Assembly: GCF_020026895.1 (NCBI RefSeq)
Contig: NZ_JAINZW010000003.1
Coordinates: 248,001 to 312,000, forward strand
Source: Novilysobacter selenitireducens
Lineage (GTDB): Bacteria > Pseudomonadota > Gammaproteobacteria > Xanthomonadales > Xanthomonadaceae
Length of the DNA: 64,000 nucleotides
Reading direction: 5' to 3'
The first letter of the stretch is position 1. The number at the start of each line of letters is the position of its first letter. Below are positions 48,381 to 58,207 of this stretch, piece after piece. A program made the translations under genes and the position numbers. The notes below the pieces were generated by a model. The model did not search any database, was not told the origin of the DNA, and worked only from the letters and a program-made list of their open reading frames with translations.

Positions 48381-49532
48381 ATGGACATGACCGCCCGCCT
48401 GCTGCACGCGCCTGTCGCCGTCTTCGACGGGGTGGCGCAGTGGGCGTTCTTCAAGTTGATCTTCGACTTCCTCGACAGCGAAGTCGAAACCTTCCGCGAC
48501 AACCTTCTGGGTGAGACGCTCGGTTGGGTCGGAGGGGCGGCACTGGTGCTTCTGACACTGTGGATCCTGTGGCAGGGCTTCCAGATCATGACGGGCCGGT
48601 CGCGCGATTCGCTGATGGTGCTGGTGGTGGGGTCGCTGCGTTCGGTGCTGATCGTGTCGGCGGCCACGGCAATGTCGTTCGGCAGTTCCGACCTCTACCG
48701 GACCTTTACCGACGGCATGCCGCGCGAGATCACGTACGTCGTGACCGGCAGCGAGGACGCCCCGGCCGACCTCATCGACAAGAGCCTCGACAAGATGCAG
48801 TTCGCGCTGGTCGGCATCGATGCCCTGGCGGCGATGGACCAGCAGGGGCTGAAAGAGGACAAGGACCGTGCACTGTGGATGACCGGGATTGGAGTCGCCG
48901 GACCGTCGGTAGTCGGCGGGGCGCTGCTGCTGCTCTACAAGATCGCGCTCGCGTTGTTCGTGGGTCTGGGGCCGCTCTTCATCCTCAGTCTTTTGTTTGA
49001 ACCGACGAAGTCGCTGTTCGGCCGATGGCTGTACTACGGCATCGGCACCATGTTCTCCCTCGGGGTGCTCAGCTTCATGGTCGCCGTGGCAATGAAGATG
49101 GTGCTGGCCGTGGCCACCGCGTTTGCCGCCCAGTACCTGGTTGCATTGAGCCTGGACGCGGGCGGGAGCACCGCCGGTGTCAGCAGCATGGCGATGCAGC
49201 AGGGCGGGCTGGGGCTGATCCTCACGGTGCTGCTGGTGATGACGCCGCCCATGGCCGCGGCGTTCTTTGGCGGCACGATGGGGCATTTCAGCGGCTACTC
49301 GCAATTTGGCGGCGGCGCAGCGGGGGCCAACGCCCAGAGCTTCAACGCCGCGGGTCGTCCGACCGGGCAGGTGCCGCAGGCAGCCGTCGCGCAGCCCGCC
49401 GCCAGGGACACGGCCGAGGGGCGGGTGCCTGACCTGGCGGTTCCGCAGTTGCAGGCCGCCGGCCGGTTATCGCAGCAGGCTCCGGTCGAGGACGTGGTCA
49501 AGTCGGCAGGAGGTTTCAGTGGCCCCCGGTGA
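48381..49532 (+). CDS. virB6: VirB6-like polytopic inner-membrane protein
   Basis: 383 residues with about five or six membrane helices, including LGWVGGAALVLLTLWILWQGF, VLLLLYKIALALFVGLGPLFILSLLF-like segment, and GLGLILTVLLVMTPPMAAAF. The GPLFILSLLF-P-TKSLFGRWL motif is the VirB6/TrbL signature. The C-terminal 80 residues are a Gly/Ala/Gln/Pro-rich hydrophilic tail. VirB6 forms the inner-membrane channel. The next gene begins inside its last codons. Confidence 0.92.
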   Translation: MDMTARLLHAPVAVFDGVAQWAFFKLIFDFLDSEVETFRDNLLGETLGWVGGAALVLLTLWILWQGFQIMTGRSRDSLMVLVVGSLRSVLIVSAATAMSFGSSDLYRTFTDGMPREITYVVTGSEDAPADLIDKSLDKMQFALVGIDALAAMDQQGLKEDKDRALWMTGIGVAGPSVVGGALLLLYKIALALFVGLGPLFILSLLFEPTKSLFGRWLYYGIGTMFSLGVLSFMVAVAMKMVLAVATAFAAQYLVALSLDAGGSTAGVSSMAMQQGGLGLILTVLLVMTPPMAAAFFGGTMGHFSGYSQFGGGAAGANAQSFNAAGRPTGQVPQAAVAQPAARDTAEGRVPDLAVPQLQAAGRLSQQAPVEDVVKSAGGFSGPR

Positions 49533-49875
49533 ACAGATGGCGCGCGCACGGCACGCAATGGTGACCGGGGTCGGGCTGGCGTTGCTGCTGGTCCCCGCGC
49601 TCGCACCCACCGCGCAGGAAAGACCGCAGGCCGCTTCGGGCCAAGGCACCTACATGCCGGTGGGCCGGATGAACGACCCGTTCGTGTTCTGTAGCGAGGG
49701 CATGCCGATGCATGGCTGGGTGGCGGTAAACCCCGTCTCCGGAACCTGGGCGCCGATCAGCCAGTACGTGAACTACCAGTGGATCCCGACGTACGTCGCG
49801 ATCTGCCCGCGCGCGATGGGGCAGGGCGTGTGGCAGGGGCCCGGCACCGGGTCGACGGTGCCGTTCGTGCATTGA
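49519..49875 (+). CDS. Small exported unknown protein at the end of the T4SS cluster
   Basis: 118 residues from GTG 49519, which overlaps virB6 by 14 bases and has a perfect AGGAGG five bases upstream; ATG 49537 is an alternative. A signal peptide (GVGLALLLVPALAPTAQE) is followed by a compact aromatic domain of about 85 residues with two cysteines (FVFCSEG and AICPRAM), GWVAVNPVSGTWAPISQYVNYQW and a Gly-rich end. I recognise no family. Tight coupling suggests a role in the secretion apparatus, perhaps as a periplasmic accessory, or a secreted product. Not obviously an effector with a C-terminal XVIPCD. Confidence 0.65.
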   Translation: MAPGEQMARARHAMVTGVGLALLLVPALAPTAQERPQAASGQGTYMPVGRMNDPFVFCSEGMPMHGWVAVNPVSGTWAPISQYVNYQWIPTYVAICPRAMGQGVWQGPGTGSTVPFVH

Positions 49876-49932
49876 GGCGCGTCGCTGGCGGCCCGGCCCG
49901 GGCCCGCTGGCGCGCAACCGGGCGGGTGTAGG

Positions 49933-49938
49933 TAGAAT
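49933..49938 (+). promoter_or_regulatory. Possible -10 box of the thrS operon
   Basis: TAGAAT lies about 57 bases before the leader start codon. No convincing -35 hexamer at 16-18 bases upstream was found, so it is tentative. Confidence 0.4.
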
Positions 49939-49994
49939 CGCCGCCTGACTCCCAGACCTGGGTGGCCCGCGGAAACGCCGGCCGAGCGTGCGAC

Positions 49995-50021
49995 ATGAGC
50001 ACTACCACCGCCCCCTGCTGA
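49995..50021 (+). CDS. Candidate thrS leader peptide MSTTTAPC
   Basis: An 8-codon frame, ATG AGC ACT ACC ACC GCC CCC TGC TGA. Three of its eight codons are Thr and consecutive. It lies 25 bases before a strong terminator and about 120 bases ahead of thrS, the gene for threonyl-tRNA synthetase. That is the expected layout of a ribosome-stalling attenuator that senses charged tRNA-Thr. No clear ribosome site is seen (GCGTGCGAC upstream). Translation is inferred. Confidence 0.5.
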   Translation: MSTTTAPC

Positions 50022-50027
50022 ACCGCC

Positions 50028-50067
50028 CGAGGCTGCTTGGACACAGGCGCCCTCGCGGCGCTTTTTT
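50028..50067 (+). promoter_or_regulatory. Candidate transcription attenuator of thrS
   Basis: The terminator stem is GCGCC/GGCGC (50047-50051 with 50057-50061) followed by six T (50062-50067). An alternative stem is CGAGG (50028-50032) with CCTCG (50051-50055), which overlaps the terminator arm, so the two cannot form together. Stalling at the Thr codons would favour the alternative stem and read-through. Confidence 0.55.
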
Positions 50068-50143
50068 GTTGCGCGCGCATCCGCTGCGCTGCATGCCCCC
50101 GAAGATTGCGGCACACGCCGCTCCCAAAGATCCGAATGCCCAC

Positions 50144-52045
50144 ATGATCACGATCACGCTCCCCGACGGCAGCCGCCGCGAATTCGAACAGTCCGTGTCC
50201 GTCATAGACGTGGCCCAGTCCATTGGCGCCGGGCTGGCCAAGGCCACCGTGGCCGGCGAGGTGGACGGCCGCCTGGTGGACGCCAGCGACGTCATCGACC
50301 ACGACGCCACGCTGCGGATCATCACCCCCAAGGACGCCGAGGGCGTGGAGATCATCCGCCACTCGTGCGCCCACCTGGTCGGGCACGCGGTGAAGCAGCT
50401 CTACCCGGACGCCAAGATGGTCATCGGCCCGGTGATCGAGGACGGCTTCTACTACGACATCTGGAACGCGCGGCCTTTCACGCCCGAAGACATGGCGGCG
50501 ATCGAGCAGCGCATGGTCGAGCTGATCGACACCGAGTACGAGGTCATCAAGAAGGTGACGCCGCGCGAGGAGGTCATCGCCACGTTCAAGTCGCGCGGCG
50601 AGGACTACAAGCTGCGGCTGGTCGAGGACATGCCCGACGAGCAGGCGATGGGCCTCTACCACCACCAGGAATACGTCGACATGTGCCGCGGCCCGCACGT
50701 GCCGAACACGCGCTTCCTCAAGGCCTTCAAGCTGACGCGCATCTCCGGTGCCTACTGGCGCGGCGACTCCAAAAATGAGCAGCTGCAGCGCATCTACGGC
50801 ACCGCGTGGGCCGACGCCAAGCAGCTCAAGGCCTACATCCAGCGGATGGAGGAGGCCGAGAAGCGCGACCACCGCAAGATCGCCAAGCAACAGGAGCTGT
50901 TCCACCTGCAGGAAGAGGCCCCGGGCCTGATCTTCTGGCACCCCAAGGGCTGGGCGATCTGGCAGGCGGTCGAGCAGCACATGCGCCGCGTCTACCGCGA
51001 GTCGGGCTACCGCGAGGTGCGCTGCCCGCAGATCCTGGACGTGTCGCTGTGGAAGCAGTCGGGCCACTGGGACAACTACCAGGACAACATGTTCTTCACC
51101 GAGTCGGAGAAGCGCACCTACGCGCTCAAGCCGATGAACTGCCCGGGCCACGTGCAGGTGTTCAACCACGGCCTGCACAGCTACCGCGACCTGCCGATCC
51201 GCTACGGCGAGTTCGGCGCCTGCCACCGCAACGAGCCCTCCGGCGCGCTGCACGGCATCCTGCGCGTGCGCGGCTTCACCCAGGACGACGGCCACATCTT
51301 CTGCACCGAGGAGCAGGTCGAGGCGGAGGTCACGGCGTTCCACCGCCAGGCCATGCAGGTCTACTCGGACTTCGGCTTCACCGACATCCAGCTGAAGATC
51401 GCGCTGCGCCCCGAGCCGAGGTTGGGCGACGACGCCACCTGGGACAAGGCCGAGGAGGCGCTGCGCGCCGCCCTGCGCGCCGCCGGGGTGGAGTGGCAGG
51501 AGCTGCCGGGCGAGGGCGCGTTCTACGGCCCCAAGATCGAGTACCACCTCAAGGACGCCATCGGCCGCACGTGGCAGCTGGGCACCATGCAGGTCGACTT
51601 CATGATGCCGGGCCGCCTGGGCGCCGAGTACGTGGACGAGAACAGCCAGCGCCGCCACCCGGTGATGCTGCACCGGGCCATCGTCGGCTCCATGGAGCGC
51701 TTCATCGGCATCCTGATCGAGCACCACGCCGGCCAGCTGCCGCCCTGGCTGGCCCCGGTCCAGGCGGTGGTGATGAATATTACCGACGCCCAGGCCGACT
51801 ATGTCGCCGACGTGCAGAAATCCCTTTCAAATCAAGGGCTACGGATCGAGGCCGATTTGCGGAACGAGAAGATCGGCCGTAAGATCCGCGAGCACACGCT
51901 GCAGCGCGTGCCTTACCTGCTGGTGGTCGGCGACCGCGAGCGGGATAATGGGCAGGTCGCCGTACGCACGCGGGGAGGGGAGGACCTGGGGACGATGACC
52001 GTCGCCGAGTTCGCCTCGCGTTTACACGACGAGCACGTGCGTTGA
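50144..52045 (+). CDS. thrS: Threonyl-tRNA synthetase
   Basis: 633 residues from ATG 50144. The TGS domain (1-62), the editing domain with [19 protein letters not shown] and the metal-binding His/Cys (HVPNT region), a class II catalytic core ([37 protein letters not shown], zinc-binding Cys/His) and the anticodon-binding domain (about 535-633). It charges tRNA-Thr. It starts the thrS-infC-rpmI-rplT-pheS-pheT-ihfA order of gammaproteobacteria. Confidence 0.97.
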   Translation: MITITLPDGSRREFEQSVSVIDVAQSIGAGLAKATVAGEVDGRLVDASDVIDHDATLRIITPKDAEGVEIIRHSCAHLVGHAVKQLYPDAKMVIGPVIEDGFYYDIWNARPFTPEDMAAIEQRMVELIDTEYEVIKKVTPREEVIATFKSRGEDYKLRLVEDMPDEQAMGLYHHQEYVDMCRGPHVPNTRFLKAFKLTRISGAYWRGDSKNEQLQRIYGTAWADAKQLKAYIQRMEEAEKRDHRKIAKQQELFHLQEEAPGLIFWHPKGWAIWQAVEQHMRRVYRESGYREVRCPQILDVSLWKQSGHWDNYQDNMFFTESEKRTYALKPMNCPGHVQVFNHGLHSYRDLPIRYGEFGACHRNEPSGALHGILRVRGFTQDDGHIFCTEEQVEAEVTAFHRQAMQVYSDFGFTDIQLKIALRPEPRLGDDATWDKAEEALRAALRAAGVEWQELPGEGAFYGPKIEYHLKDAIGRTWQLGTMQVDFMMPGRLGAEYVDENSQRRHPVMLHRAIVGSMERFIGILIEHHAGQLPPWLAPVQAVVMNITDAQADYVADVQKSLSNQGLRIEADLRNEKIGRKIREHTLQRVPYLLVVGDRERDNGQVAVRTRGGEDLGTMTVAEFASRLHDEHVR

Positions 52046-52139
52046 TCCATTTTCAGCGGCCCGCGTAGTCCGCGAACCGCACCAGTACAAGCCCGGCCAC
52101 CACCCGTGGCCGGTTTCGATCCACACCGGAGATTGCAAC

Positions 52140-52664
52140 ATCAGTACCCCCGACAAGCGGAACCGCAAGAACCAGGAGATCCGCGTGCCCCGCGTGCGCG
52201 TGATCGGCAGTGATGGCGAGATGGTCGGCGTGTTGACGCGCGACGAAGCGCTGGCGCTCGCCCAGGAGGAAGGGCTCGACCTCGTCGAAATCCAGCCGCA
52301 CGGCGACCCGCCGGTCTGCCGCGTCATGGACTTCGGCAAGTTCAATTTCGACCTGCAGAAGAAGGCCAACGCGGCCAAGAAGAAGCAGAAGCAGGTCGAG
52401 ATCAAGGAGATCAAGTTCCGCCCGGTCACCGACGAGGGCGACTACCAGATCAAGCTGCGCAACATGCGCCGCTTCCTTGAAGAAGGCGACAAGGTCAAGG
52501 TCAATATCCGCTTCCGTGGCCGCGAGATGAGCCACCAGGAGCTGGGCCGTGAAATGGCCGCCCGCATCGAGGCCGACCTGGGCGAGGACATCGTCATCGA
52601 GTCGCGCCCGCGCCTTGAAGGCCGGCAGATGGTCATGATGATCGCGCCGAAGAAGAAGACCTGA
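52140..52664 (+). CDS. infC: Translation initiation factor IF-3
   Basis: 174 residues if read from the AUC codon at 52140 (encodes I/M-STPDKRNRKNQEIR...), with GGAG eight bases upstream. The segment before the first ATG/GTG is clearly conserved in IF-3 (NRKNQEIRVPRVRVIGSDGEMVGV), so the true start must be upstream of the GTG at 52185. E. coli infC begins with AUU and is autorepressed through IF-3 discrimination against it; AUC would work the same way. The C-terminal domain (KFRPVTDEGDYQIKLRNMRRFLEEGDKVKV) is intact. Confidence 0.92.
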   Translation: MSTPDKRNRKNQEIRVPRVRVIGSDGEMVGVLTRDEALALAQEEGLDLVEIQPHGDPPVCRVMDFGKFNFDLQKKANAAKKKQKQVEIKEIKFRPVTDEGDYQIKLRNMRRFLEEGDKVKVNIRFRGREMSHQELGREMAARIEADLGEDIVIESRPRLEGRQMVMMIAPKKKT

Positions 52665-52685
52665 GCGGCCAGAAGCCGCCCAGCC

Positions 52686-52740
52686 GGCCCGGAACGATCC
52701 GGGCCACCGTCGAAGGCGCCTGCGGGCGCCTTCGTTGTTC
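52686..52740 (+). terminator. Tandem hairpins between infC and rpmI
   Basis: GGCCCGG/CCGGGCC (52686-52705) is followed by a perfect 10-bp stem CGAAGGCGCC/GGCGCCTTCG (52711-52734) and TTGTTC. It could attenuate read-through from thrS-infC into rpmI-rplT. Confidence 0.75.
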
Positions 52741-52773
52741 CGGCGGGCGGGGCCGGGGCTGGAACCGCATGAT

Positions 52774-52802
52774 TTGCAAGGGAAAGCCCGCGCTGCCATA
52801 AT
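52774..52802 (+). promoter_or_regulatory. Sigma70-like promoter for rpmI-rplT
   Basis: TTGCAA (52774-52779) and CATAAT (52797-52802) with 17 bases between. The roughly 150-base 5' UTR before rpmI fits the L20-type autoregulated leader known in E. coli, though no L20-binding structure was identified by eye. Confidence 0.65.
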
Positions 52803-52955
52803 GCGCGGCCCGGTTCGCCGGGACGTTGTACGCACCATCAGGACCGGTCGATTGATGCCTTCTGGATCAACGACTTACAAGCCGGCAGGGCAGGACGGAA
52901 AGAGTGGCGATGCCACCGCCCCCGCCAGTGACGAAACCTCCGAAAGGAAATCGCA

Positions 52956-53153
52956 ATGCCCAAGATCAAGACCCATCGGGGCGCGGCCAAGCGCTTCCGG
53001 AAGACCGCTTCCGGCAAGTACAAGTGCGGCCACGCCAACCGGAGCCACATCCTCACCAAGAAGGCGACCAAGCGGAAGCGCAACCTGCGGCAGACGAACC
53101 ATGTTCGTGCCGAGGACGCGGGCCGTCTGGACCGCATGCTTCCGTATTTGTGA
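52956..53153 (+). CDS. rpmI: 50S ribosomal protein L35
   Basis: 65 residues, [21 protein letters not shown] start and [11 protein letters not shown] in the middle, exactly the L35 family. GAAAGGAAA precedes the ATG. It is followed by rplT after 12 bases, the universal rpmI-rplT pair. Confidence 0.98.
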   Translation: MPKIKTHRGAAKRFRKTASGKYKCGHANRSHILTKKATKRKRNLRQTNHVRAEDAGRLDRMLPYL

Positions 53154-53165
53154 GGAGACTGAGCA

Positions 53166-53525
53166 ATGGCACGAGTTAAACGTGGTGTACAGGCGCGTCG
53201 CCGCCACAAGAAAATCCTGAAGCAGGCCAAGGGCTACTACCACGCCCGCCGCAAGGTCTTCCGCGTCGCCAAGCAGGCGGTGACGAAGGCCCTGCAGTAC
53301 GCCTACATCGGCCGCAAGCAGAAGAAGCGCAACTTCCGTTCGCTGTGGATCGCCCGCATCAACGCGGCGTCCCGCGCCAACGGCATCAGCTACAGCCGCT
53401 TCATGAACGGCCTGATGAAGGCCGGCATTACCCTTGACCGCAAGGTGCTGGCGGACATCGCCGTGCACGACGCAGCCGGTTTTACCGCGCTGACCGAGAA
53501 GGCCAAGGGCGCGCTCGCAGCGTAA
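53166..53525 (+). CDS. rplT: 50S ribosomal protein L20
   Basis: 119 residues, [23 protein letters not shown] at the start, then [12 protein letters not shown]-type and [18 protein letters not shown] motifs. L20 is an assembly protein of the 50S subunit and, in E. coli, the translational repressor of rpmI-rplT. A terminator follows. Confidence 0.98.
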   Translation: MARVKRGVQARRRHKKILKQAKGYYHARRKVFRVAKQAVTKALQYAYIGRKQKKRNFRSLWIARINAASRANGISYSRFMNGLMKAGITLDRKVLADIAVHDAAGFTALTEKAKGALAA

Positions 53526-53584
53526 GGTGTCGCGCCGCGATGCACCGGTTGCCGGTGCGCGCGGTCGGACAACTGAAGTACACG

Positions 53585-53625
53585 CATGGGGAAGGGCGCA
53601 AGTCCTTCCCCATGTTTCGTTTTGG
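53585..53625 (+). terminator. Terminator after rplT
   Basis: A perfect 11-bp stem (CATGGGGAAGG/CCTTCCCCATG, 53585-53614) followed by TTTCGTTTT. It separates rplT from pheS, so pheST may need read-through or its own promoter. Confidence 0.8.
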
Positions 53626-53640
53626 GGCAGGGGTTTTCGT

Positions 53641-54778
<1,138 letters not shown>

Positions 54779-54836
54779 CCGCCTTCCTTCCCCGAATGGG
54801 GAGGGTTCAAAAGCCTCGCGCTTTGGATGACCCGCG

Positions 54837-57224
54837 ATGAAGTTTTCCGAAAACTGGCTCCGCCAACACGTCCCGACCACCGCTTCGCGCGATGAGCTTG
54901 CCGCGACCCTGACGGCCATCGGCCTGGAGGTCGAGGAAGTGACGCCGCTGGGCGACTGCCTCGACGGCGTGGTCGTGGCGCAGATCCTGTCGGCCGGGAA
55001 GCACCCCGAGGCCGACCGCCTGCAGGTGTGCCAGGTCGACACCGGCTCGGGCACCGTGCAGATCGTCTGCGGCGCGCCCAACGCGCGTGCAGGCCTGAAG
55101 GCACCGCTGGCGATGGTCGGCGCGACGTTGCCGGGTGGTATGGCGATCAAGGCGGCGAAGCTGCGTGGCATGGAATCGGCGGGAATGCTGTGCTCGGCCA
55201 AGGAGCTGGGCGTGGACGCCGACGCGTCGGGGCTGATGGAACTGCCGGCCGACGCGCAGGTCGGCCAGCCGCTGGCCGCCGCGCTGGGGCTGCCCGATGC
55301 CAGCATCGAGATCAAGCTGACCCCCAACCGCGCGGACTGCTTCGGCGTACGTGGCATCGCCTTCGACGTGGCGGCTGCGTCCAATGCCGAAGTCGCGGCG
55401 ATGGACGTTGCGCCCGTACCGGCGACTTCGGACGCGCGGCTGGCGATCGAACTCGACGCCGGCAACGATGCGCCGCGCTACTGCGGCCGCGTCGTGGAAG
55501 GCGTCGATGCGGCCGCGCCGACACCGCTGTGGATGGCCGAGCGCCTGCGCCGCAGCGGCGTGCGCCCGGTGTCGCTGCTGGTGGACATCACCCAGTACGT
55601 GATGCTGGAACTTGGGCAGCCGATGCATGCGTTCGACCGCGACCTGCTCAAGGGCCCGGTCGGCGTGCGCAAGGCGCGCGCGGGCGAGACGCTGACATTG
55701 CTGGACGGCCGCAAGGTCACCGTCGACGACGGTTTCCTGGTCATCACGGATGCCGACCGCGCCGTGGCGCTGGCCGGCGTCATGGGGGGGCTGGATACGC
55801 GCGTGACCGACGCCACCCGCAACGTGTTCCTGGAGTCGGCCCACTTCGCGCCGGCGGCGATCATCGGCCGTGGTCGCAAGCTCGGCCTGCACACCGACGC
55901 CGGCCACCGCTTCGAGCGCGGCGTCGACCCCGAGCTGCCGCGCACCGCGATCGAGTACGCGACCCGCCTGCTGCTGGACATTGCCGGTGGCACGCCCGGT
56001 CCGGTGGTCGAGGCGACGGTGGCCGGTGCGCTGTCGCAGCCGACGGCGATCGGGCTGCGCCGTGCGCGTCTCGCGCGGGTACTGGGGCTTGAGGTATCCG
56101 ACGGCGAAGTCGAACGCATCCTGCGCGCACTCGGGCTGGTGGTGGAGGCCGTGGACGACGGCTGGCAGGTCACGCCGCCGAGCCGTCGCTTCGACATCGC
56201 GATCGAGGAAGACCTGATCGAGGAGGTCGCCCGTATCCACGGCTACGACGCCGTGCCGACCACGCTGCCGGCCGGTGCCGCGCGGCTCGTCGTGCCGACC
56301 GAAGGCATGATCGACGAGGCTACCGTGCGTCGCCAGCTGGCCACCCGCGACTACCTGGAGGCGATCAACTACGCGTTCGTCGAGGCCGACCTGCTGAAGC
56401 GCTGGGGCCGGGACGGTGGTGCGGTTGCGTTGGCCAACCCGCTCAGCGCGGAACTGGCGGTCATGCGTACCGCGCTGCTGCCGGGGTTGGTGGATGCGCT
56501 GGGCCGCAATGCCGCGCGCCAGCAGCCGCGGGTACGACTGTTCGAACTGGGCCACGTATTCCGGCAGGCGGGCACGGGCGAGGCGCCTGTGCAGACGCAG
56601 CGCTTGGCGGCGGTGGCCTGCGGCGATGCCGTTGCCGAGCAGTGGGGCCGACAGGCCGCGCCCGTCGGGTTCCACGACCTCAAGGGCGATCTTGAAAGCT
56701 TGGCGGCCGCATCGGGCGCCGAGCTCGAGTTCCGACCCTCGGATGCGCCTTGGGGGCACCCGGGCCGCTCGGCCGATGTCTACCGGATCGACGGCGAGAG
56801 CGCCGGCCACATCGGCTGGATCGGACAGCTGCACCCGCGCCTGCAACGCGCGCTGGAGCTGGATGTCGACGTGGTGGCCTTCGAGGTCGACCTGCGTCCG
56901 TTGCAGCGCCGCGCCGTGCCGGTCGCCGGCCGCGTCTCCCGCTACCCGTCCGTCCGCCGGGACCTCGCGTTCGTCGTCGCGCAGGACGTGCAATGGGCGC
57001 AGCTGGAAGGTGGCATCCGGCAGGCTGCGGGCCCGTCCTTGCGGGATCTGGTGCTGTTCGACCTCTACCAGGGCAAGGGCGTGGAAACAGGTTTCAAGAG
57101 TCTCGCTATGGGCTTGATTCTGCAGGAGGAATCCCGCACGCTGACCGACCGCGACGTGGACGACGTGGTGGCCCGCGTGGTTGAGGCATTGAGCCGCGAC
57201 CACGGGGCGCAAATCCGAGGATAG
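54837..57224 (+). CDS. pheT: Phenylalanyl-tRNA synthetase beta subunit
   Basis: 795 residues. An OB-fold EMAP-like domain (about 40-145) and B3/B4 editing domain with HAFDRDL, then the B5 and catalytic-like core (GYDAVPTTLPAGAARL, NYAFVEAD) and a C-terminal FDX-ACB domain (SRYPSVRRDLAFVV) that binds the tRNA anticodon. It starts 58 bases after pheS. Confidence 0.97.
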   Translation: MKFSENWLRQHVPTTASRDELAATLTAIGLEVEEVTPLGDCLDGVVVAQILSAGKHPEADRLQVCQVDTGSGTVQIVCGAPNARAGLKAPLAMVGATLPGGMAIKAAKLRGMESAGMLCSAKELGVDADASGLMELPADAQVGQPLAAALGLPDASIEIKLTPNRADCFGVRGIAFDVAAASNAEVAAMDVAPVPATSDARLAIELDAGNDAPRYCGRVVEGVDAAAPTPLWMAERLRRSGVRPVSLLVDITQYVMLELGQPMHAFDRDLLKGPVGVRKARAGETLTLLDGRKVTVDDGFLVITDADRAVALAGVMGGLDTRVTDATRNVFLESAHFAPAAIIGRGRKLGLHTDAGHRFERGVDPELPRTAIEYATRLLLDIAGGTPGPVVEATVAGALSQPTAIGLRRARLARVLGLEVSDGEVERILRALGLVVEAVDDGWQVTPPSRRFDIAIEEDLIEEVARIHGYDAVPTTLPAGAARLVVPTEGMIDEATVRRQLATRDYLEAINYAFVEADLLKRWGRDGGAVALANPLSAELAVMRTALLPGLVDALGRNAARQQPRVRLFELGHVFRQAGTGEAPVQTQRLAAVACGDAVAEQWGRQAAPVGFHDLKGDLESLAAASGAELEFRPSDAPWGHPGRSADVYRIDGESAGHIGWIGQLHPRLQRALELDVDVVAFEVDLRPLQRRAVPVAGRVSRYPSVRRDLAFVVAQDVQWAQLEGGIRQAAGPSLRDLVLFDLYQGKGVETGFKSLAMGLILQEESRTLTDRDVDDVVARVVEALSRDHGAQIRG

Positions 57225-57272
57225 GGCCCACGGCGGCGCGCTCCAGGCGCGCTGCACCGTTCGAGATTGAAG

Positions 57273-57575
57273 ATGGCATTGACCAAAGCCGAGATGGCCG
57301 AGCGTCTGTTCGACGAGGTCGGTCTCAACAAGCGCGAGGCCAAGGAGTTCGTGGACGCGTTCTTCGACGCCCTGCGCGAGTCGCTGGAGCAGGGCCGCCA
57401 GGTCAAGCTCTCGGGCTTCGGCAACTTCGACCTGCGGCGCAAGAACCAGCGCCCGGGCCGCAACCCCAAGACCGGCGAGGAGATCCCGATCTCCGCGCGC
57501 ACCGTGGTGACCTTCCGTCCCGGGCAGAAGCTCAAGGAACGGGTCGAGGCCTATAGCGGAGATGGAGCCCAGTGA
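57273..57575 (+). CDS. ihfA: Integration host factor alpha subunit
   Basis: 100 residues, [32 protein letters not shown], and the beta-arm [19 protein letters not shown] with the intercalating Pro. With IHF-beta (elsewhere) it bends DNA at many promoters and recombination sites. The preferred start is ATG 57273. It follows pheT after 48 bases and overlaps the next gene. Confidence 0.97.
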   Translation: MALTKAEMAERLFDEVGLNKREAKEFVDAFFDALRESLEQGRQVKLSGFGNFDLRRKNQRPGRNPKTGEEIPISARTVVTFRPGQKLKERVEAYSGDGAQ

Positions 57576-57931
57576 TGCTTGACCCCGGCAGCAACCGCGA
57601 GCTCCCGCCGATCCCGGCCAAGCGCTACTTCACCATCGGCGAGGTCAGCGAGCTGTGCGACGTCAAGCCGCACGTGCTGCGCTACTGGGAAACCGAGTTC
57701 CCCTCGCTCAACCCCGTCAAGCGCCGTGGCAACCGCCGGTACTACCAGCGCCACGAGGTGCTGATGGTCCGCCAGATCCGTGGCCTGCTTTACGAGCAGG
57801 GCTACACCATCGGTGGCGCCCGCCTCCGGCTGGAAGGCGAGGCCGGCAAGGACGAGTCCGCGCTGAGCTCGCAGATCATCAAGCAGGTGCGGATGGAGCT
57901 GGAAGAGGTCCTGCAGCTGCTGCGGCGCTGA
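57572..57931 (+). CDS. MerR-family transcriptional regulator
   Basis: 119 residues from GTG 57572 (ATG 57575 is also in frame and overlaps the ihfA stop). The winged-helix MerR head [40 protein letters not shown] is complete (about 18-60), followed by a helical region ([26 protein letters not shown]) and a short coiled coil with no effector-binding Cys cluster. Genes of this type commonly follow ihfA in gammaproteobacteria. Its regulon is unknown. Confidence 0.92.
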   Translation: MMLDPGSNRELPPIPAKRYFTIGEVSELCDVKPHVLRYWETEFPSLNPVKRRGNRRYYQRHEVLMVRQIRGLLYEQGYTIGGARLRLEGEAGKDESALSSQIIKQVRMELEEVLQLLRR

Positions 57932-57962
57932 AGACCCGCACCAACAAGACCGGCCGGCAGGG

Positions 57963-57968
57963 TATAAT
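57963..57968 (+). promoter_or_regulatory. -10 element of tRNA-Pro
   Basis: A consensus TATAAT lies 24 bases before the tRNA 5' end. The -35 region is weak. Confidence 0.65.
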
Positions 57969-57992
57969 CGCCGGCCGTTGTAACGAAGTATC

Positions 57993-58069
57993 CGGGGCGT
58001 AGCGCAGCCTGGTAGCGCACCTGTCTGGGGGACAGGTGGTCGTCGGTTCAAATCCGGCCGTCCCGACCA
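57993..58069 (+). tRNA. tRNA-Pro (GGG)
   Basis: A 77-nt cloverleaf: acceptor CGGGGCG/CGTCCCG (one G-T pair), discriminator A and encoded CCA. The anticodon GGG is at 58027-58029 in loop CTGGGGG. D arm TAGCGCAGCCTGGTAGCGCA and T arm CGGTTCAAATCCG. Confidence 0.96.
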
Positions 58070-58090
58070 ATTCGAGCAGTACCGATCAAG

Positions 58091-58111
58091 CCCGGCCCCG
58101 CCGGGTTTTTT
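58091..58111 (+). terminator. Terminator after tRNA-Pro
   Basis: CCCGGC-CCC-GCCGGG hairpin followed by six T. Confidence 0.9.
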
Positions 58112-58207
58112 CGTGTCTGGACATTGACGCCGGGAACTCACGCATCGGCGCGCGGTCCGACTGCGGCGCCCCACGAGGGCGCTCCCCTTGGTGAAACGGA
58201 GTTCACG

